From NCBI GenBank assembly GCA_037976565.1, contig CP137671.1, positions 12,457,669 through 12,521,668 on the forward strand: DNA of 64,000 nucleotides. The letters run 5' to 3'. The notes under the pieces are model-generated. The model was not told the DNA's origin. It saw nothing but the letters and a program-made list of their open reading frames with translations, and did not search any database. The DNA is from Mesocentrotus franciscanus (Eukaryota > Echinodermata > Echinoidea > Camarodonta > Strongylocentrotidae). The position numbers and the translations under genes were made by a program. Below are positions 35,900 through 49,506 of this stretch, in pieces; positions within the stretch are counted from its first letter, which is position 1; every line of letters starts with the position of its first letter.

Positions 35900-37474
35900 G
35901 AAATTGAAATTTCTCTTCTATATATTTCCTTCTCCTTCGTTTTGAGCATCACGAACGAAATGATAGAAATCAGTGGCTGCGATACCCTCATTTACAGGAA
36001 TTTTTTTTTCGCATCAAAGTACATGTATAATAGAAATTGGGTGTAGGAAAGAAAATAGAATAAATGGGAAAAATCGAGAAAAAAAATGAATTGGAAGGTA
36101 ATTTTATAGTTTAAAAAAGACGAGGAAAATAGATTACAAGTTTGTGTTTTGAGTATATTTCATACTATGAGGCCTCACGGGTATGACGATAGCAATCATC
36201 TAATAATAATAGAAAACATATACCTATCTGTGCCATGAAAAGATGACCCCAAAACAGATTATTCCACGTTACCACCCTTGCAGAACTACGCATCTGCCCG
36301 TGAATGTAACTGATGATATATGCATCTCAAAAAGTTTCGATTAATATTAAATGACTGCACGCACTTTCGAAAACCACATTTTGTCACATGGTAACTTAAA
36401 ATAAATCCACTTACACACATGCTTTTTACCATACAGCAATACAGCAATACCTTTACTTTATTTCCAGCCCCTGCTTTAAGCAAAAGCAATAAGTTATGAT
36501 ATTTTAACAACCGGTATAATAAACGAGAATCAACAAAGCAGGAAATAAATGCCACAAAATATCAACTTTTAGGGTTACACTTCCAATAACATCAAAATCA
36601 AATTCTCAGCTCAAGGCCTGCAGTTTGTCTGTATCTCTCATACCCTGATCCCCTTCTCTAGCTCTGACTCTCTCAAACTTGGTCCTGTAATTTACTCCAC
36701 TTTTACCATGTTAACAGCCGTCTAAAACCACTGGCTCTTGGCTCTTAGGGCTGGACGTGCTCCCAACATTATGTTGCATATACATTTCATAGTTCATGCA
36801 TACATTTTCTAGTCTGTGTTCATACTCTAAACATTAAATTTACATATATATAGATATTCATTTCATTCAGTCAGAACGACTGGAATTAAACTAACTTTCA
36901 CAATCCAGAACGACAAAATATTTGTCTTTTTCCTCTTTTTTTTTAAAGGGAATTCACTAAATATCACTTCATTATTATTTTCACGTAGTTTAAAGAAATA
37001 CCGAGTTTCGTTTCCTAGACATTTTTAATGTTCTCATACAAGAACACATTGACTCTACAAATTAGCAAGTGATACGATGTAAAACATTACCTTAAAATTC
37101 CTTACCGATGGTTGCATTATTTAAGAGCTACGAATATCAGCTATTTCTGCCAAGCAGAACAAAAACCATCTGCCTCTTGGCTTCAACAGAAAGTCAGCAA
37201 TTATCCTCACCTATCATCAATGGGTTCAACACATCATATAGCATTATTTTTTAATATTTTAGTCAGTAAAAATTACGATTTTTCATGCATTTCCTATTTG
37301 GTTGCGATGAATAGCTTCAGAACTCCCGTTAGTGATCTAATATTGGTTGAATTAAGAAGTTATTTCAATATAACACAATTAAACATGTATGTAGATAGAA
37401 AACATATCATAAAAATATAGTTTGATTATCTTGAATTACGTATGTTGAATTTGGGCCCTTAAAATCAGATTTGG
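35900..37474. other. Unit 2 non-coding segment
   Basis: Matches 55150-56790 in unit 3 and is absent from unit 1. Only short, unconserved frames occur and no gene is recognised. Confidence 0.6.
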
Positions 37475-39515
37475 CAAGATCATGGTATTTTACAGGTTAA
37501 AAAGAATATTGAAAGATACAATCTTTTTTATTCTATTCATTGCACCAATGGCCTTAGATATTTGACACGACACAAAGTCTACATATTCTTTCCATATTAG
37601 TTTGCTCTAAATTTTTACTCCTAAAAGGTTTGTGGAACTTTAATACAAAATATATACATGTATTATGCTGATTAATAACTACTCTCATACAAGATGTATC
37701 ACTGTTTTTGTTTTTTTGGCTGAAATAACATACATCAATTTTTTGTGCATTCATTTAACCTATTTGCTTTAAACCAAGTGTCAATTTTCTTTAATTTACA
37801 GTGAAACACATAGTATCAATATCGTCACCAGACAAAAACAAACTAGTATCGTCTGCAAACATTATAAAATGTAGAATATTTCTTACAAATTGAACGTCAT
37901 TTACATATAATAAAAACAATAACGGTCCCAACACCAAACACTGAGGACACACCCGTGGGTTGTGTATGATTTCAGAGGATACATTATTTACACAAACAAA
38001 TTGCACTCTATTGCTTTATTCAATAGAAAACCATTTCAATATAGTACCCCGAATACCATAGAATTGTAATTTGTTTATTAATATTTTATGGCTTATACAA
38101 TCAAACGCCTTGGTAAGGTTTAAGAATATACCCATTACAACTTTTTTTTGTCTTCAAATGATTTGGTAGCAACATTTATTAAATCTAAAAGGGCCTTATA
38201 TGAACTGTAGTTTTTCCTTATCTGTTTGTGGTGTAAAATGTCTCTGTTACATGAGAAGGACAGTAAACGATTATAAATTAGTTTTTCGAATATTTGTTAA
38301 AATGTAAATACGTTGTATAATAGATATATAGGTCTATAATTTGTTCAAATGTGTTTATCACCTTTTATATACATAGGAACAACCTTGGCCTTCTTAGAAG
38401 CATTTTGAAAGACACCATATTGTAAGGACATTATAAAAAAAACATTGCATGGTGGTTTTTTGTAGAATGTAACAATATCGATTTCTTGATAACGTCAATG
38501 TTAATATCATCATATCCCGGAGTTTCACACGATTTAAGGTTTTTTACAATTTCAAATATTTCATGAATTTCTATAAGTTCCGTGAACATAGATTTTGACA
38601 AATCTCTTTTTGGCAAGAAATGTGAGAAGTCAACAGAGGCGACAGAAATACAAATACAAAATACAATTTTAAGTTATTATAAGTTATCAAAAGCATGAAC
38701 AATGTCCTGTTTTTCAAATCAAAGTGCACTCTACCCCGAACTTTCATAAAAATATCTTTTATAGTTTTCCAAGTACTTTTTATACATTTCAATTTAGAAA
38801 AATAATACTTTCGTTTACGTTTCCGTATCTCACTAGTTAATATGCTTTTGTAACATGAGTACACATTTTTCCGGTGACAGGATGGATTTTCAATATATTT
38901 CCGATATAGAATACTTCTCCTACATTTTATTAAGTTCAGCATCAAACCACGATTTTTTTTTCTGTTTCATTTTTACTTCTTTAAAAGGAAAGCAATCATT
39001 ATACATTTTTATTAAATATTCCATAAATGCATAAAATGCACTATTTACACAATCATAGCTTAAGATCTTATCCCAATCTGTCATTGGAAGCCTTTCACAG
39101 AACCTAGACATATTTGAGTCGTTTAGAGTACGTTTGTATATTGCACTATAATCGTCATCAAAATGATGTTTTAGTTGACAAAAGATAGATAAATGGTCAC
39201 TCACATCAGTGAGGTGTATCCCAGCATCAACGATATTTTCAGGTCTGTTTGTGAAGATATTGTCTATAAGGATGACAGATTGTGTAGTTATTCTAGTGGG
39301 TTTTACAATCATAGGTGCATGAGAATATGACTTTAAAAGATCAAAAAATCTATCAACATTGTTGCACATTATACCCTTTAATGAATCTATTTTAAAACCT
39401 CTAACTAAACGGCATTCTTTCCCCTCTTTTGTTACCTGATGTAATGACAATTCTAAGGCATTTAGACAATCAGGAATTGATTAAGCGGGTGGTTTATATA
39501 AAATTGCAAGAAAAT
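37475..39515 (-). mobile_element. Degenerate non-LTR retrotransposon, endonuclease to RT
   Basis: Minus-strand pieces in order: a C-terminal APE-type endonuclease block (39450-38920) with YKPPA just before it, then the remnant of the GDFNIDL motif, then the terminal LTDVSDHLSIFCQL. A linker rich in Lys/Arg follows, then an RT N-terminal piece (38616-38431, with ETPGYDDI) and an RT core piece (38006-37791, with GPLLFLLYVND and MFADDTSLF). There are many stops and shifts. It is 5'-truncated within the endonuclease and its 3' end has been removed by the deletion at 37475. An orthologous remnant is at 57670-58790 in unit 3. Confidence 0.8.
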
Positions 39516-39689
39516 TTCAGAAAATAGTTTAAAGCAGTTCTCTTGACTATCTCGAGTTGATGGTCCTTTGGGGCCCTTTTGGAACAACTTCAGGGCCCCT
39601 GTAGACTTCTGTCGGTCTATACTTATACCATACTGTATTGTTTATAGTTGTTTTTTTTACACCAAACGAACATTTTTAACAAAAACATT

Positions 39690-40794
39690 TGGGCACTTTG
39701 GGCACCGGTTTTTAAAAATCAGTCGGTGGCATCGTTTTCAGCATTAAATTTTACTACGGAATCCGCAATAGAATTTAGGGGAACACCATTCCCCTGTTGG
39801 AGCCGTCTGTTTACCTAACTTTTATTCCCGACCTTCACTCTCTCTATTCATTCTATTTCTTCACTTCAGCATGCAGTCAGCACCAAGTTACATACACTTC
39901 ATTCTTCAATAAAATTGATTAGATTACGAAAATGGCCTATTAAATACTTTTTCTCTCTCGATTGAGACACTAGCACGCACAAAAATAAATAGATATTTCT
40001 ATGCATTTTCGAAGTGACATACATGAACAATGGTTCTTATCTCCTTTTAAGAAATTAATGGTAATAAAATGTATTGTTGTTGTATTTTTTTTTTGTTTTT
40101 TTACCTGACTGCTAAGAGAATGTATATCGAATCCCTTGTCTAAATAACATTGATTAATAATTAAGGTTACTCAAGTGGATGCACAAGTTAAACAGGAAGC
40201 CAACAAAAGGATTTTCTTTTTTCTTTTTTTAATAGAAAAACCAGGAAGTAAAACAAATTTGTTATGCGTACATGCAGTATTAGTTGCGGATTCAAGCATC
40301 CTGTGTATATAAATAGTCATTTGTATCACAATAGCTAGGAAAATTATCAGTCATTATTCTCATTAACACTTTAGAAAGCAGATATGAGCTTGGTTCTCTC
40401 CATGTACAGCATAATATTGCAAGTGATGCAAAGGCACCAGGGGGCTAGCGCAGCCCGACAAGAGTGACAGGAAGCTCCTCATCGCTGTTCAGATGGACAT
40501 CTTTCATTTGTTGATTGAGTTATTATTGAATCGGAAAAAGTTGAGAATCTTACTCAGACTGCATATTTATATAGTTGATAAGACAAAACAAGGAAGGGAG
40601 ATATTTACACAACTATTTCTCATTGTGACTCTTCACTGTATTATAAGGACTCTTTTATGACTTCTTCTGCTGTGTAGACAAGGAATCACCTCAGTACGTC
40701 GGACTTGTAATCTTCATTTTTGAACTCTTTGCACATCCTCGACTAAAACAACTTTTTAAAATTGTTCTGGTCGACATCATACCCCAACTCGTTA
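39690..40794 (+). repeat. Upstream duplicate of the TLR2 promoter/leader segment
   Basis: Direct tandem copy of the segment that begins again at 40795 (both start CTTTGGGCACCG and continue CAGTCGGTGGCATCG). This copy has a decayed octamer (ATTTGTAT, 40319-40326) and stops inside the leader at CCCAACTCGTTA. Breakpoints differ from those of the unit 1 duplication. A further roughly 190-base tandem copy is at 40965-41160 / 41161-41345, shared with unit 3 (59164-59373 / 59374-59555). Confidence 0.8.
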
Positions 40795-41468
40795 CTTTGG
40801 GCACCGAATTTCAAACATCAGTCGGTGGCATCGTTTTTAGCATTAAATTGTACTTCGGAATCCGCAATAAAATTTAGGTGAACACCATTTTCTTGTTGGA
40901 ACCCTCTATCCATGTTATTTTTTCACTTCAGCATGAACTCAGCACCAACTTACATAATAGTTCATTCTTTAATCAAATTGATTAAATTACGAAAATGGCC
41001 TATTCAATACTTTCTCTGTCGATTGAGAGAGAGACACACACACACACAAATATATGTTTCTGTGCATTTTTAAAGTTAAACACATAAATCATTGGTTCTC
41101 ATTTCCTTTGAAGAAATAAGTGGTAATCAAAATGTAAATCGAATCGTTTGTTTAAATTATATTAATTCTTCAATAAAATTGATTAGATTACGAAAATGGC
41201 TCATTAAATACTTCCTCTCTCGATTGAGAGACACACACAAAAAAAATAATATATTTCTCTGTGCATTTTTAAAGTTACACACATACATCAAGGGTTCTCA
41301 TTTCCTTTTAAGAAATGATTGGTAATAAAATGTAACTCGAATCGTTTATCTGAATGAGATTGATTAACAATTCAAGTTTCTAAAGTGGATTCACAAGTAA
41401 AACATAAAGCAATTAACAGATTTTGTTAATGCGTACATGCAGTATTAGTTGCAGATTCAAGCATCCTG

Positions 41469-41487
41469 TATATATAGTCATTTGCAT
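41469..41487 (+). promoter_or_regulatory. Candidate TLR2 core promoter: TATATA plus octamer
   Basis: TATATAT (41469-41475) and ATTTGCAT (41480-41487), about 750 bases before the TLR2 ATG, in the same context as in units 1 and 3. Inferred from motif and position only. Confidence 0.4.
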
Positions 41488-42177
41488 CACAACAGCTAGG
41501 AAAATTATGAGTCATTATTTATTTTCTTAAACACTTTAGAAAGCAGATATGAGCTTGGTCCTCTCTATGTACAACATTATATTGCAAGTGATGCAAAGGC
41601 ACCAGGGGGCTAGCGCAGCCTGACAATATCTTGAGTGACAGGAAGCTCCTCGTCGCTGTGCAGAGGGGCATCTTTCAATTTGTTGATTGCGTTATTATTG
41701 AATCGGCAAAAGTTGAGAATACTTCATTTCTGTTAAATTTTGTATTCACTCCCTTTCTCAGACTTCATAATTATATAGTTGATAAGACAAAACAAGGAAG
41801 GGAGATATCTACACATCTATTGCTCATGGTGACTCTTCACTGTATTATGAGGACTTTTTTATGACTTCTTCTGCTGTGCGGACAAGGAATCACCTCAGTT
41901 AATCGGACTTGTAATCATCATTCTTGAACTCTTTGCACATCCTCGACTAAAACAACTTTTTAAAATTGTTCTGGTCGACATCATACCCCAACTCGTTACA
42001 AAATATCGTCATGTACACGTGTGTACGCCTCCTGCAGGATTAGCTATAAGTACTCTATACATGATTATGAGGAAGATTTCGCGAACTCTTGATAAATCCT
42101 CAATAATACTATTGAAATAATATAATAGGCCGTACATATTATTAAGTCAATTTTGAACCGAAGGATTTAACCTTTGC

Positions 42178-42225
42178 ATGAGGCAGTTCGTTACTGGAAA
42201 CTTCGTCTTCAATCGTGGCATCTAG
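42178..42225 (+). other. Upstream ORF in the TLR2 leader
   Basis: Same 15-codon uORF as upstream of TLR1, ending 9 bases before the ATG at 42235. Confidence 0.45.
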
Positions 42226-42234
42226 GAAATCATC

Positions 42235-44980
42235 ATGTTGATGTCTCCGGTTATTCGTGGTACATTCTCCCGAATCCCTGTCTGCCTGTGGATTGTGGGT
42301 GCCCTGTCTTTGCTTTCTGGATCGCTACCTTTGAGGATGTTCCAAGAAAATTGGGAGTTGTCTCACTTGGGCCCCATGGATGCCGCCTTAATATTTCTGG
42401 CCTTGGAACCAACGCGACCTGTTCTCGTCTGGATCTCAGATCTGTCCCTCAAGATCTTCCAAGGAACACCATAATGCTTGATCTCTCATACAACAAGATT
42501 ACAACGCTCTACAATGAATCTTTCGCCTATCTCCTAGAAATAATCACGCTCTGGGTAGGAGAAAATGGTCTCCGACGGGTGGAAGAAGGAGCATTTGAGC
42601 CGTTGATTCATCTAAAAGAATTATCACTTCGAAGAAATCGGTTAGTTTCTCTTCCATCGGGCTTGTTTAGCTCAAACCATCGTCTCTCAAAACTCATCCT
42701 CGCTCAAAACCAACTTGGTTTAATTCCAAGTAGCTCGTTACCGTTGTCAAACAGTATCACTTTGCTTGCATTGAGTTACAATAACATTTCCATCATCAGT
42801 CCCTACGATTTTAGTCCTTTGGAGAATTGCTCGTTGACTAAACTCTCTCTGAAGTCGAATGCTTTACATGATCTGCCATTCAGAGTATTTTCATGTTTGA
42901 GGAAAATTGACACATTGTCTCTTGAAATAAATGTCCTTTCGGAACTTTACATTTCCTCACTTTTAGGAAATACCAACATTCAAAGGCTGTTCTTGGACAG
43001 CTGTCAAATAAATAGTATAGTTCCACTTAACCGCTCTTCTGTAACCTTGGATGGCCTGCCTACAATCATTCATTTAAGTTTGGCAAGAAACAGGTTAAGT
43101 TCCCTAGCAGACTTCTCATTTTGGGGTTTAAATCGTACAAATGTTCTTGAACTTCAGGTAAACCGCATTTCTCTGATATCAAAAAGATCTTTTTGTGGAT
43201 TGGATCAGATGATAGAGTTAGATCTATCCCGTAATCACTTAGCTTCCTTATCCTCCGGTATATTTTCTTGTAACAGAATGTTACAGAGAATAAAACTTGC
43301 CGAGAACAACATTGCTAGTTTTTCAACTGATATACTATCTGGTCTGCCTTCTCTAACCCACTTAGACCTCACTAAAAATATTCTCAGTGACGTTGTGAGC
43401 AATAGTTCTCTGATAATTCCTTCTCTGGAATATCTGGATCTTTCTTTCAATAAAATCAAATTGATCAAAAGTTTTTCCTTTGGGGTTTGACAAATCTCAA
43501 AATACTAAAGGTATCCCATAATGAAATTAAACATCTTTACTCCTCCCAAACTTTCGCAAAGTTGGAATACCTGAAAGAGCTTTATCTCACAAATGAAGAT
43601 AGCCAAGCCATAACATCAGTTTTTAGCTCCATGTGTCGTCTTTCTACTTTGGATTTATCATTTTCAAAATTGAAGTTTGTAACCCCAAGTCCATTCAAAA
43701 ACACTTCGTCTCTTGTGACACTGGTTATGCGTGAAAACAAATTAAAGAGTATAGATTTATTGAGTATGTCTAAAAATTCACGTTTTGTTGGACTGAGATC
43801 ATTGGACAAGCTAGACTTAAGAGGGAATCATCTTTCTATCTTACAAACAGGTACTTTCAACCCACTTGTGAAACTCACACACTTGTATTTGTCCAAGTGT
43901 TCTATCAAGGTATTAAGTCCCAGAATCTTTAGCAGTCTCGCTTCCCTATCAATCCTGTATCTTGACCAGAATGAAATCACGAAGATCCCTGAGGATCTGT
44001 TTCAAACGCAGCATCGCCTGTCTGTCCTGTACATCAGCAACAATAAACTTGACTTGATTCCGAGGATACTGTTCAACGAAACTCCTTTTCTGCACAGGCT
44101 TTATATGGATGGAAACCAGATTTCCACAATTAAACCTAAGACCATGTTTCCAAGAAACAGTACACTGATACTAGATGCGTCGCGAAACCCCTTTTCCTGC
44201 ACATGTGATCTTAGTTGGTTTTTGCATTGGATCCGTTCCAGCAACGTTGATATCCATCATCCTGAAGACACACTTTGTTCACCCTCTTCAATCGAAGAAG
44301 AAATAGATTCACCTATCCTGTCATTCCATCCCGAGCAGTACTGTGGCATCAACATTCTGGCTGTCACATGTGCACCCTTTGCAGTTGTTCTACTTGCAGT
44401 GATATGCTTCATGGCTTACCGATATAAATGGTGGCTCAACTACAAGATCTTCCTCCTAAAGCTAGCAATCTGTGGTTACGAGGAAATCAACCATGACTTT
44501 GATGCACAGGAATATGAGTACCAGCTTAACCTTATGTACATTGAAGATGACGAGGGGTGGGTGGACGAGATCATGAAGCCGGTCCTGCAGGAGAGGTTTC
44601 CACATCTGCAAAAAGTCGTTTGGGGCGATAACAACCTCAACATCGAGATGTTCTACATCAACGCTCTACATTATGCAACTGAGAACAGCTTCAAGACTGT
44701 CCTGTTGCTTAGTTACAACTCGGTGGATGATGCCTGGTTCCTGACAAAGCTGCGCATAGCCCTAGAACATCTTAACGACACCAGGCTGGACAAGGTCATA
44801 CTGATTTTCCTTGAGGACATCCAGGATGATGACCTTCCGTACCTGGTACGGTTGTTCCTGAGTAAGAACAAACCTTACATGCTTTGGACCGAGAACGAAG
44901 ATGGCCAGGAACTTTTCTGGGCCCAATTTGAAAAAAGCATGAGGACAAACAAGGCATTCAATAATGTTATTCCTGTTTAG
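42235..44980 (+). pseudogene. Toll-like receptor, copy 2 (two single-base deletions)
   Basis: Same domain plan as copy 1: signal peptide (MLMSPVIRG start), LRRNT, LRRs, LRRCT, membrane span (AVTCAPFAVVLLAVICFMAY) and divergent TIR. Compared with copies 1 and 3 it lacks one T in a TTTT run at about 42330, just after the signal peptide. It also lacks one base at about 43470 in AAAAG(G)TTTTT within an LRR. Discounting these two, the coding length is 2748 nt, equal to the other copies. The LRR/TIR part from 43487 to the stop is open. TIR motif 2 reads GDNNLNIEM, one residue different from copies 1 and 3. An AATAAA lies at 45290. Because both lesions are in homopolymers, sequencing error is possible and the gene could be functional. 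Confidence 0.92.
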
Positions 44981-45289
44981 CTTCAATTCAAATTGGCAAC
45001 AGCTCTCAATGACGTATATGAAAATATTAAAAAAACTTTGGTTTGTTGCAACAAATTCATCATTCAAAAAACGACCTGGAAAATAATTTGATGATATCTT
45101 TCTAGTTTGAAAATAGAGTAAAGTACGTGATCAATAATTATTGTAATATTCTTCTATTTCACTAAACATGCTGAAATGACTCTTTGCCTGTACAAGTTGG
45201 AAATACAATATGTACAGTATTTCCAGAACAGAATTGTGAAAATCACTTAAACACCAACCATTGAGTGATAATTATGGAGATCATAGGCA

Positions 45290-45295
45290 AATAAA
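45290..45295 (+). other. Candidate polyadenylation signal of TLR2
   Basis: AATAAA 310 bases after the TLR2 stop codon, conserved after TLR3 (63510) and altered to AATTAA after TLR1. Confidence 0.45.
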
Positions 45296-45862
45296 AATCT
45301 AACAGGTGTGGAAATAATGTACTTGAAGACTTTATTTCTAACCATTAGCAAGAAAATTGAAGAAAGATTGCCGACTGTGTTTTCATCATTAATAACGTAA
45401 AGCTAGAAAAATGCTAATGAACTGTTTAATTGTGTGTACATAATGTTGCGTATTAGTGGTGCAGTGGGTATGTTATATTTGTATGTATTTGGTCTTTCAT
45501 GGCCCACCCGTTACCAAGTATCTTTGAACTAAGAATATTATAAACATTTGCAACTATTGTTTTCCTTTATTTGGAATGACCACGGTTATTTTATTGGCTA
45601 TTGAGTAAATGCAAACAATATATACTACAATCTATGATATTATGATCTGTAACGTATAGGTCAAAACACCTAGAACTTGGCATTTATGAGAACATGTAAA
45701 GCTTCTAGATATATGGGATTATAAGTCTTTTAAGGTCTTTGAAATCATTAACAAATAAACAATAAACAATAACAATAAACAAATTTACAAAATCTTGCCG
45801 AATTATTAGGCACTTTTATATGCAAAAATTATCCATTCAATAACTGCGCACGTGAAAAAAAG

Positions 45863-45936
45863 GAGTTTAGTTTAGGTTAGTTTAGTTTAGTTTAGTTAAG
45901 TTCACTTTAGTTTAGCTTAGTTTAATTTAGTTTAGC
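45863..45936. repeat. GTTTA pentamer microsatellite
   Basis: Imperfect GTTTA repeats downstream of TLR2; the same tract follows TLR1 (31279-31355) and is being entered at the end of the window after TLR3 (63965-64000). Confidence 0.9.
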
Positions 45937-46154
45937 ACATAAACAAAAGTACAATTGGCATAAAAATAATTCTCTCGCCGTTTCCATAAAATAATAAAAA
46001 TGTCAAATTAATTTGTATTAACATAGAATTACAGATGAGCATGACACATTTCAAATATATACATGTATAACAAATAAATAATTTAACATTAGTACATTTT
46101 CTTTAACCCAAGTAATTGCGTCTGCTTTTAATCATAGAGCCAGAGGGGCGTTAA

Positions 46155-46747
46155 TATACAAATAATACACAACAGTGAGGGCATTAGTAAGAATTATAAG
46201 ATGATGACTTGGATCCTAATTAAGCAAATGATTGGTTGAAAGCGTACACGTGACCAGGCATTTATTTTGCCTAACGCGTAATTTGGATAATGACCGGTCA
46301 TTATCTAATTCTAATGACCGGTCATTAGTAAAATCATGTTATAAAACATCATTTTATAAAACAAATAAAACATCATCTTATGAAACAAATACTACAAATC
46401 ATTTTGTTCGGGCATACACAAGGTACCTTTGGAACAGTCTAACACGCCCGAGGCGGTAGCCGAGGGTGTTTGGACTGTTTTGAAGGTACCGAGTGTGGGT
46501 AATTTTACTAATGCCCGAACAAAATGATGTGTATTATTTGATTTATAAGATGTTTTATTGGTTTTTATAAAATGATGTTTTTTGTTTTATAAAATGATGT
46601 TTTATAACATGATTTTACTAATGACCGGGCATAAGTATTTACTAATGACCGGTCATTAGTAAAATTACGTGTTAGGCAAAATAAATGCCTGGTCACGTGT
46701 ACGCTCTCAACCAATCATTTGATTAGGATCCGCTTCATCATCTTATA
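46155..46747. mobile_element. Long foldback DNA element specific to unit 2
   Basis: Inserted in unit 2 between GGGCGTTA and ACGCAACATC, which are adjacent in unit 1. The arms are inverted over more than 120 bases: TTATAAGATGATGA ... TCATCATCTTATAA, with GTACACGTGACCAGGCATTT and AATGACCGGTCATTA in both. The centre forms a second hairpin (GGTACCTTTGGAACAGTC against GACTGTTTTGAAGGTACC). AATGACCGGTCATTA is itself palindromic and occurs several times. There is no coding capacity. Confidence 0.85.
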
Positions 46748-49506
46748 ACGCAACATCATTGCGCTTAGTACTACTAATACCCTTCTCATTCTCAGCAGGC
46801 AATACCTTAATATATGAGGTTATACAGGACAAATCCCGATGATCATCATAGTTTGCTGAATATACATGCATAATCAATGTTCTTGTCTTTAACATGGGCG
46901 TGATAATGATGAGATGAGTCATAAATATTATATATATACATATGTATATATACATACATGTATGTTTATATTATACACACTGATGTTTTCACATTAAAAA
47001 AGTTGATGTCTGTAAAGGAAGTTCGAGTAGGTTTTGAGACAAAGTCTAAACAAATATTGTCTAAGAAATGAAACCCGAGACATCTTGAATGAGAGTCGAA
47101 AGTCTTAACAGTCAATAAACCTATATTTTAAAGCATGTACACGTACATGTTTATGTAAAGGACATTTCGTTTTGTTAAAAGGTGTATATATACAGGTGTA
47201 GAAATTACAACATTTATATTTTTCATTAATAATTGATTAAATGTTATACTCACTGATGTTTGCACATCAAAAAAGTTGATCTTTGTAAAGGTTGTTTGAG
47301 TAGGTTTTGAGACAAAATCTTTATATGACTCAAGGTTTTGAAGTTACAGGTTCAGGAGATGAATTTTTGTTAAAAGTTGTGATATTTAGAGCATTTGAAA
47401 GAAGATAAGGCGAGAGTTTCTAACCAGAGAAAAAAAGAGAGCGAGAGAGACAAAGAGAGACAGAGAGAGAGACAGAGAGAGTGCTTGGGGTGGATAAAGA
47501 AAGAAAGTCAATAGGAGGCGATGCGACCCACTCCCTCATCTTCGCCCACTCGAGGGCACTGTTTTCTCAGATTTCATCAAATCGTGCCCCCCCCCTAATG
47601 AATCCAGTTCCCTGTCAGTAGGCTCAACTTATACTACGACATAGTCAGAGGTAACCACTGACACATGATTATTATTGCTACGAAATTCCTGACCTTACAG
47701 GGTCTCCGCCCCCTGGACCCCACGCCAATTTATGCTCGCTACGCTCTACCTGATCGTAAATACTTAAGCCCCCGCCCCCGCCCCACTTTGAAAAACGTTC
47801 CGCAGGGCCTGCAAAACAACAAGTTTTTAAAAACTAATTGAATATTGAATATTTTTAATAAGAGCCGCTAGTTTGGTTTGCGCTTGTGAATGACTGGAAC
47901 CAGATACGGCGCCAGAGTATCAGCAGAGATCGGGGCTCACAGGTTACATATATCTGACGAGGGGGAAGGGGGATGAAATACACTTGGGGTTTTCCCATGA
48001 CTAATATTACCTTTAGTGACAAACATCAATTTCACACCAAGATCAATAACATCGAGAGACTGATGGTAGTGCATATAACAACAATATCCGTGCCAGGCAG
48101 GGACGGCGGAATGTTTTTTCTTGGTGAGGAATTGCCAAAAAAGGGCACCTTTGGAAAATGGGCACTATCAAAAGCATGATGGGAACGATTGAAACATCAC
48201 AAATTGATCTATTATAACTTTAAATGGATTATCATCTTCCTTGGCACGAAATGCAAACATAAGAGAGAAAGGGAAAGGGAGGAAAAAAGACGAGAGAGGA
48301 CAGGAGAGAGAGAGAGAGAGAGAGATAGATCACTTAATGTGGGAGATATGTAAAAGTCCAAAAGATCCCGCATAAATCTTCATGATGATGTTTACCTTTG
48401 ACCTTTCATAATGTATGTGACACTTGAATCATTTTATAAAATGATGATAATTCCCTTACTTAAAAATTATGTAGAATATCTTTTATTTTGTCCGTCATAA
48501 TTAAACATGATAAACAAACATTTTATGTAATTGTATTTAGTCTGCATGGGAATTACCTTAAGAATGTAAAGGGCATAATGAAGGTTCAAAAGGTGTAGGA
48601 GACCCAATAAATCTCAGAATATGCATGCTTAATATTTCCAAGATTCCAGCTGCCATAAGTAACATTAAAAACAAGGTTATCAATAAATTGATGATTACTA
48701 TTCATAATTTACATTTAACAATTAAATTATTCATACCCTTACCAAGTCTATTAATTTTCAAGTTATGTGAAAAATTGTTTTTTCCCGATATACATATTTT
48801 TTGAGAATGTGACATATCAAAGCTTACACGGCCAAATAATTCAACAAAGGCCCTAATTCAACCAGTCCACCTTTCATTCTTGAGTTACAAAAAACACAAA
48901 AAGCATCAAATTCACAAGGGGTGTGAATAATTCAGTTTTTAATTGTATGTTGCGTGCTTAGTGAAGGTGACTAAGCCCTCTTTCTTCTTTAAACTAACAT
49001 TTCTGACCTAATTATAATTAATTGTTAATCTTCAGGACACTTTAATTTTAGTATAACTGTGCAATAATTATTTAAAGGAGAGGCAGGAATGAAAACTGGT
49101 CACGAAATACTGACCCCTTTATGTTATTTTATTTGTACTGCTTAAAGTATATTTTTAGCTGAATTGTATATCGTGGTCAAAATTCTAATACTCGTTTCCA
49201 TTATCAGTCTATATTTTTGGCTCTTGGTTTGTTTCATTATGTATTGTTACGGTTTACTATTTATCAATTTGTTTATTGTGTTACATGTTATTCTAAGTGT
49301 ATTATGTAATACAAGGCTCTTTTGCAAAACACTTTTATGTACTGAAGAGACTACTCTGTATAAAGAATTTAAGGAAATATCACCGTTGGATTAATTGAAA
49401 TCCGAGCTGTTAACAAAATGTTCTAGAGTGGTTAATCACACGTTTCTGTGGCATCAATACGTGATGTTCTAACACGCATGGAGACCTAATTGGTACACTT
49501 GAACGC

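Larger units (their letters stand above)
32645..47860 (+). repeat. Tandem segmental unit 2 (contains TLR2)
   Basis: A unit of about 15.2 kb collinear with units 1 and 3. It carries a private 1 kb DNA insert (33561-34545), a private foldback element (46155-46747) and a private 1.1 kb duplication upstream of TLR2. A segment present in unit 3 (56793-58227) is missing here. Confidence 0.9.

Noticed and set aside
47973..48179. 68-residue frame near the start of unit 3
   Set aside because: The frame is not kept in the matching stretches of units 1 and 2, and no domain is recognised.
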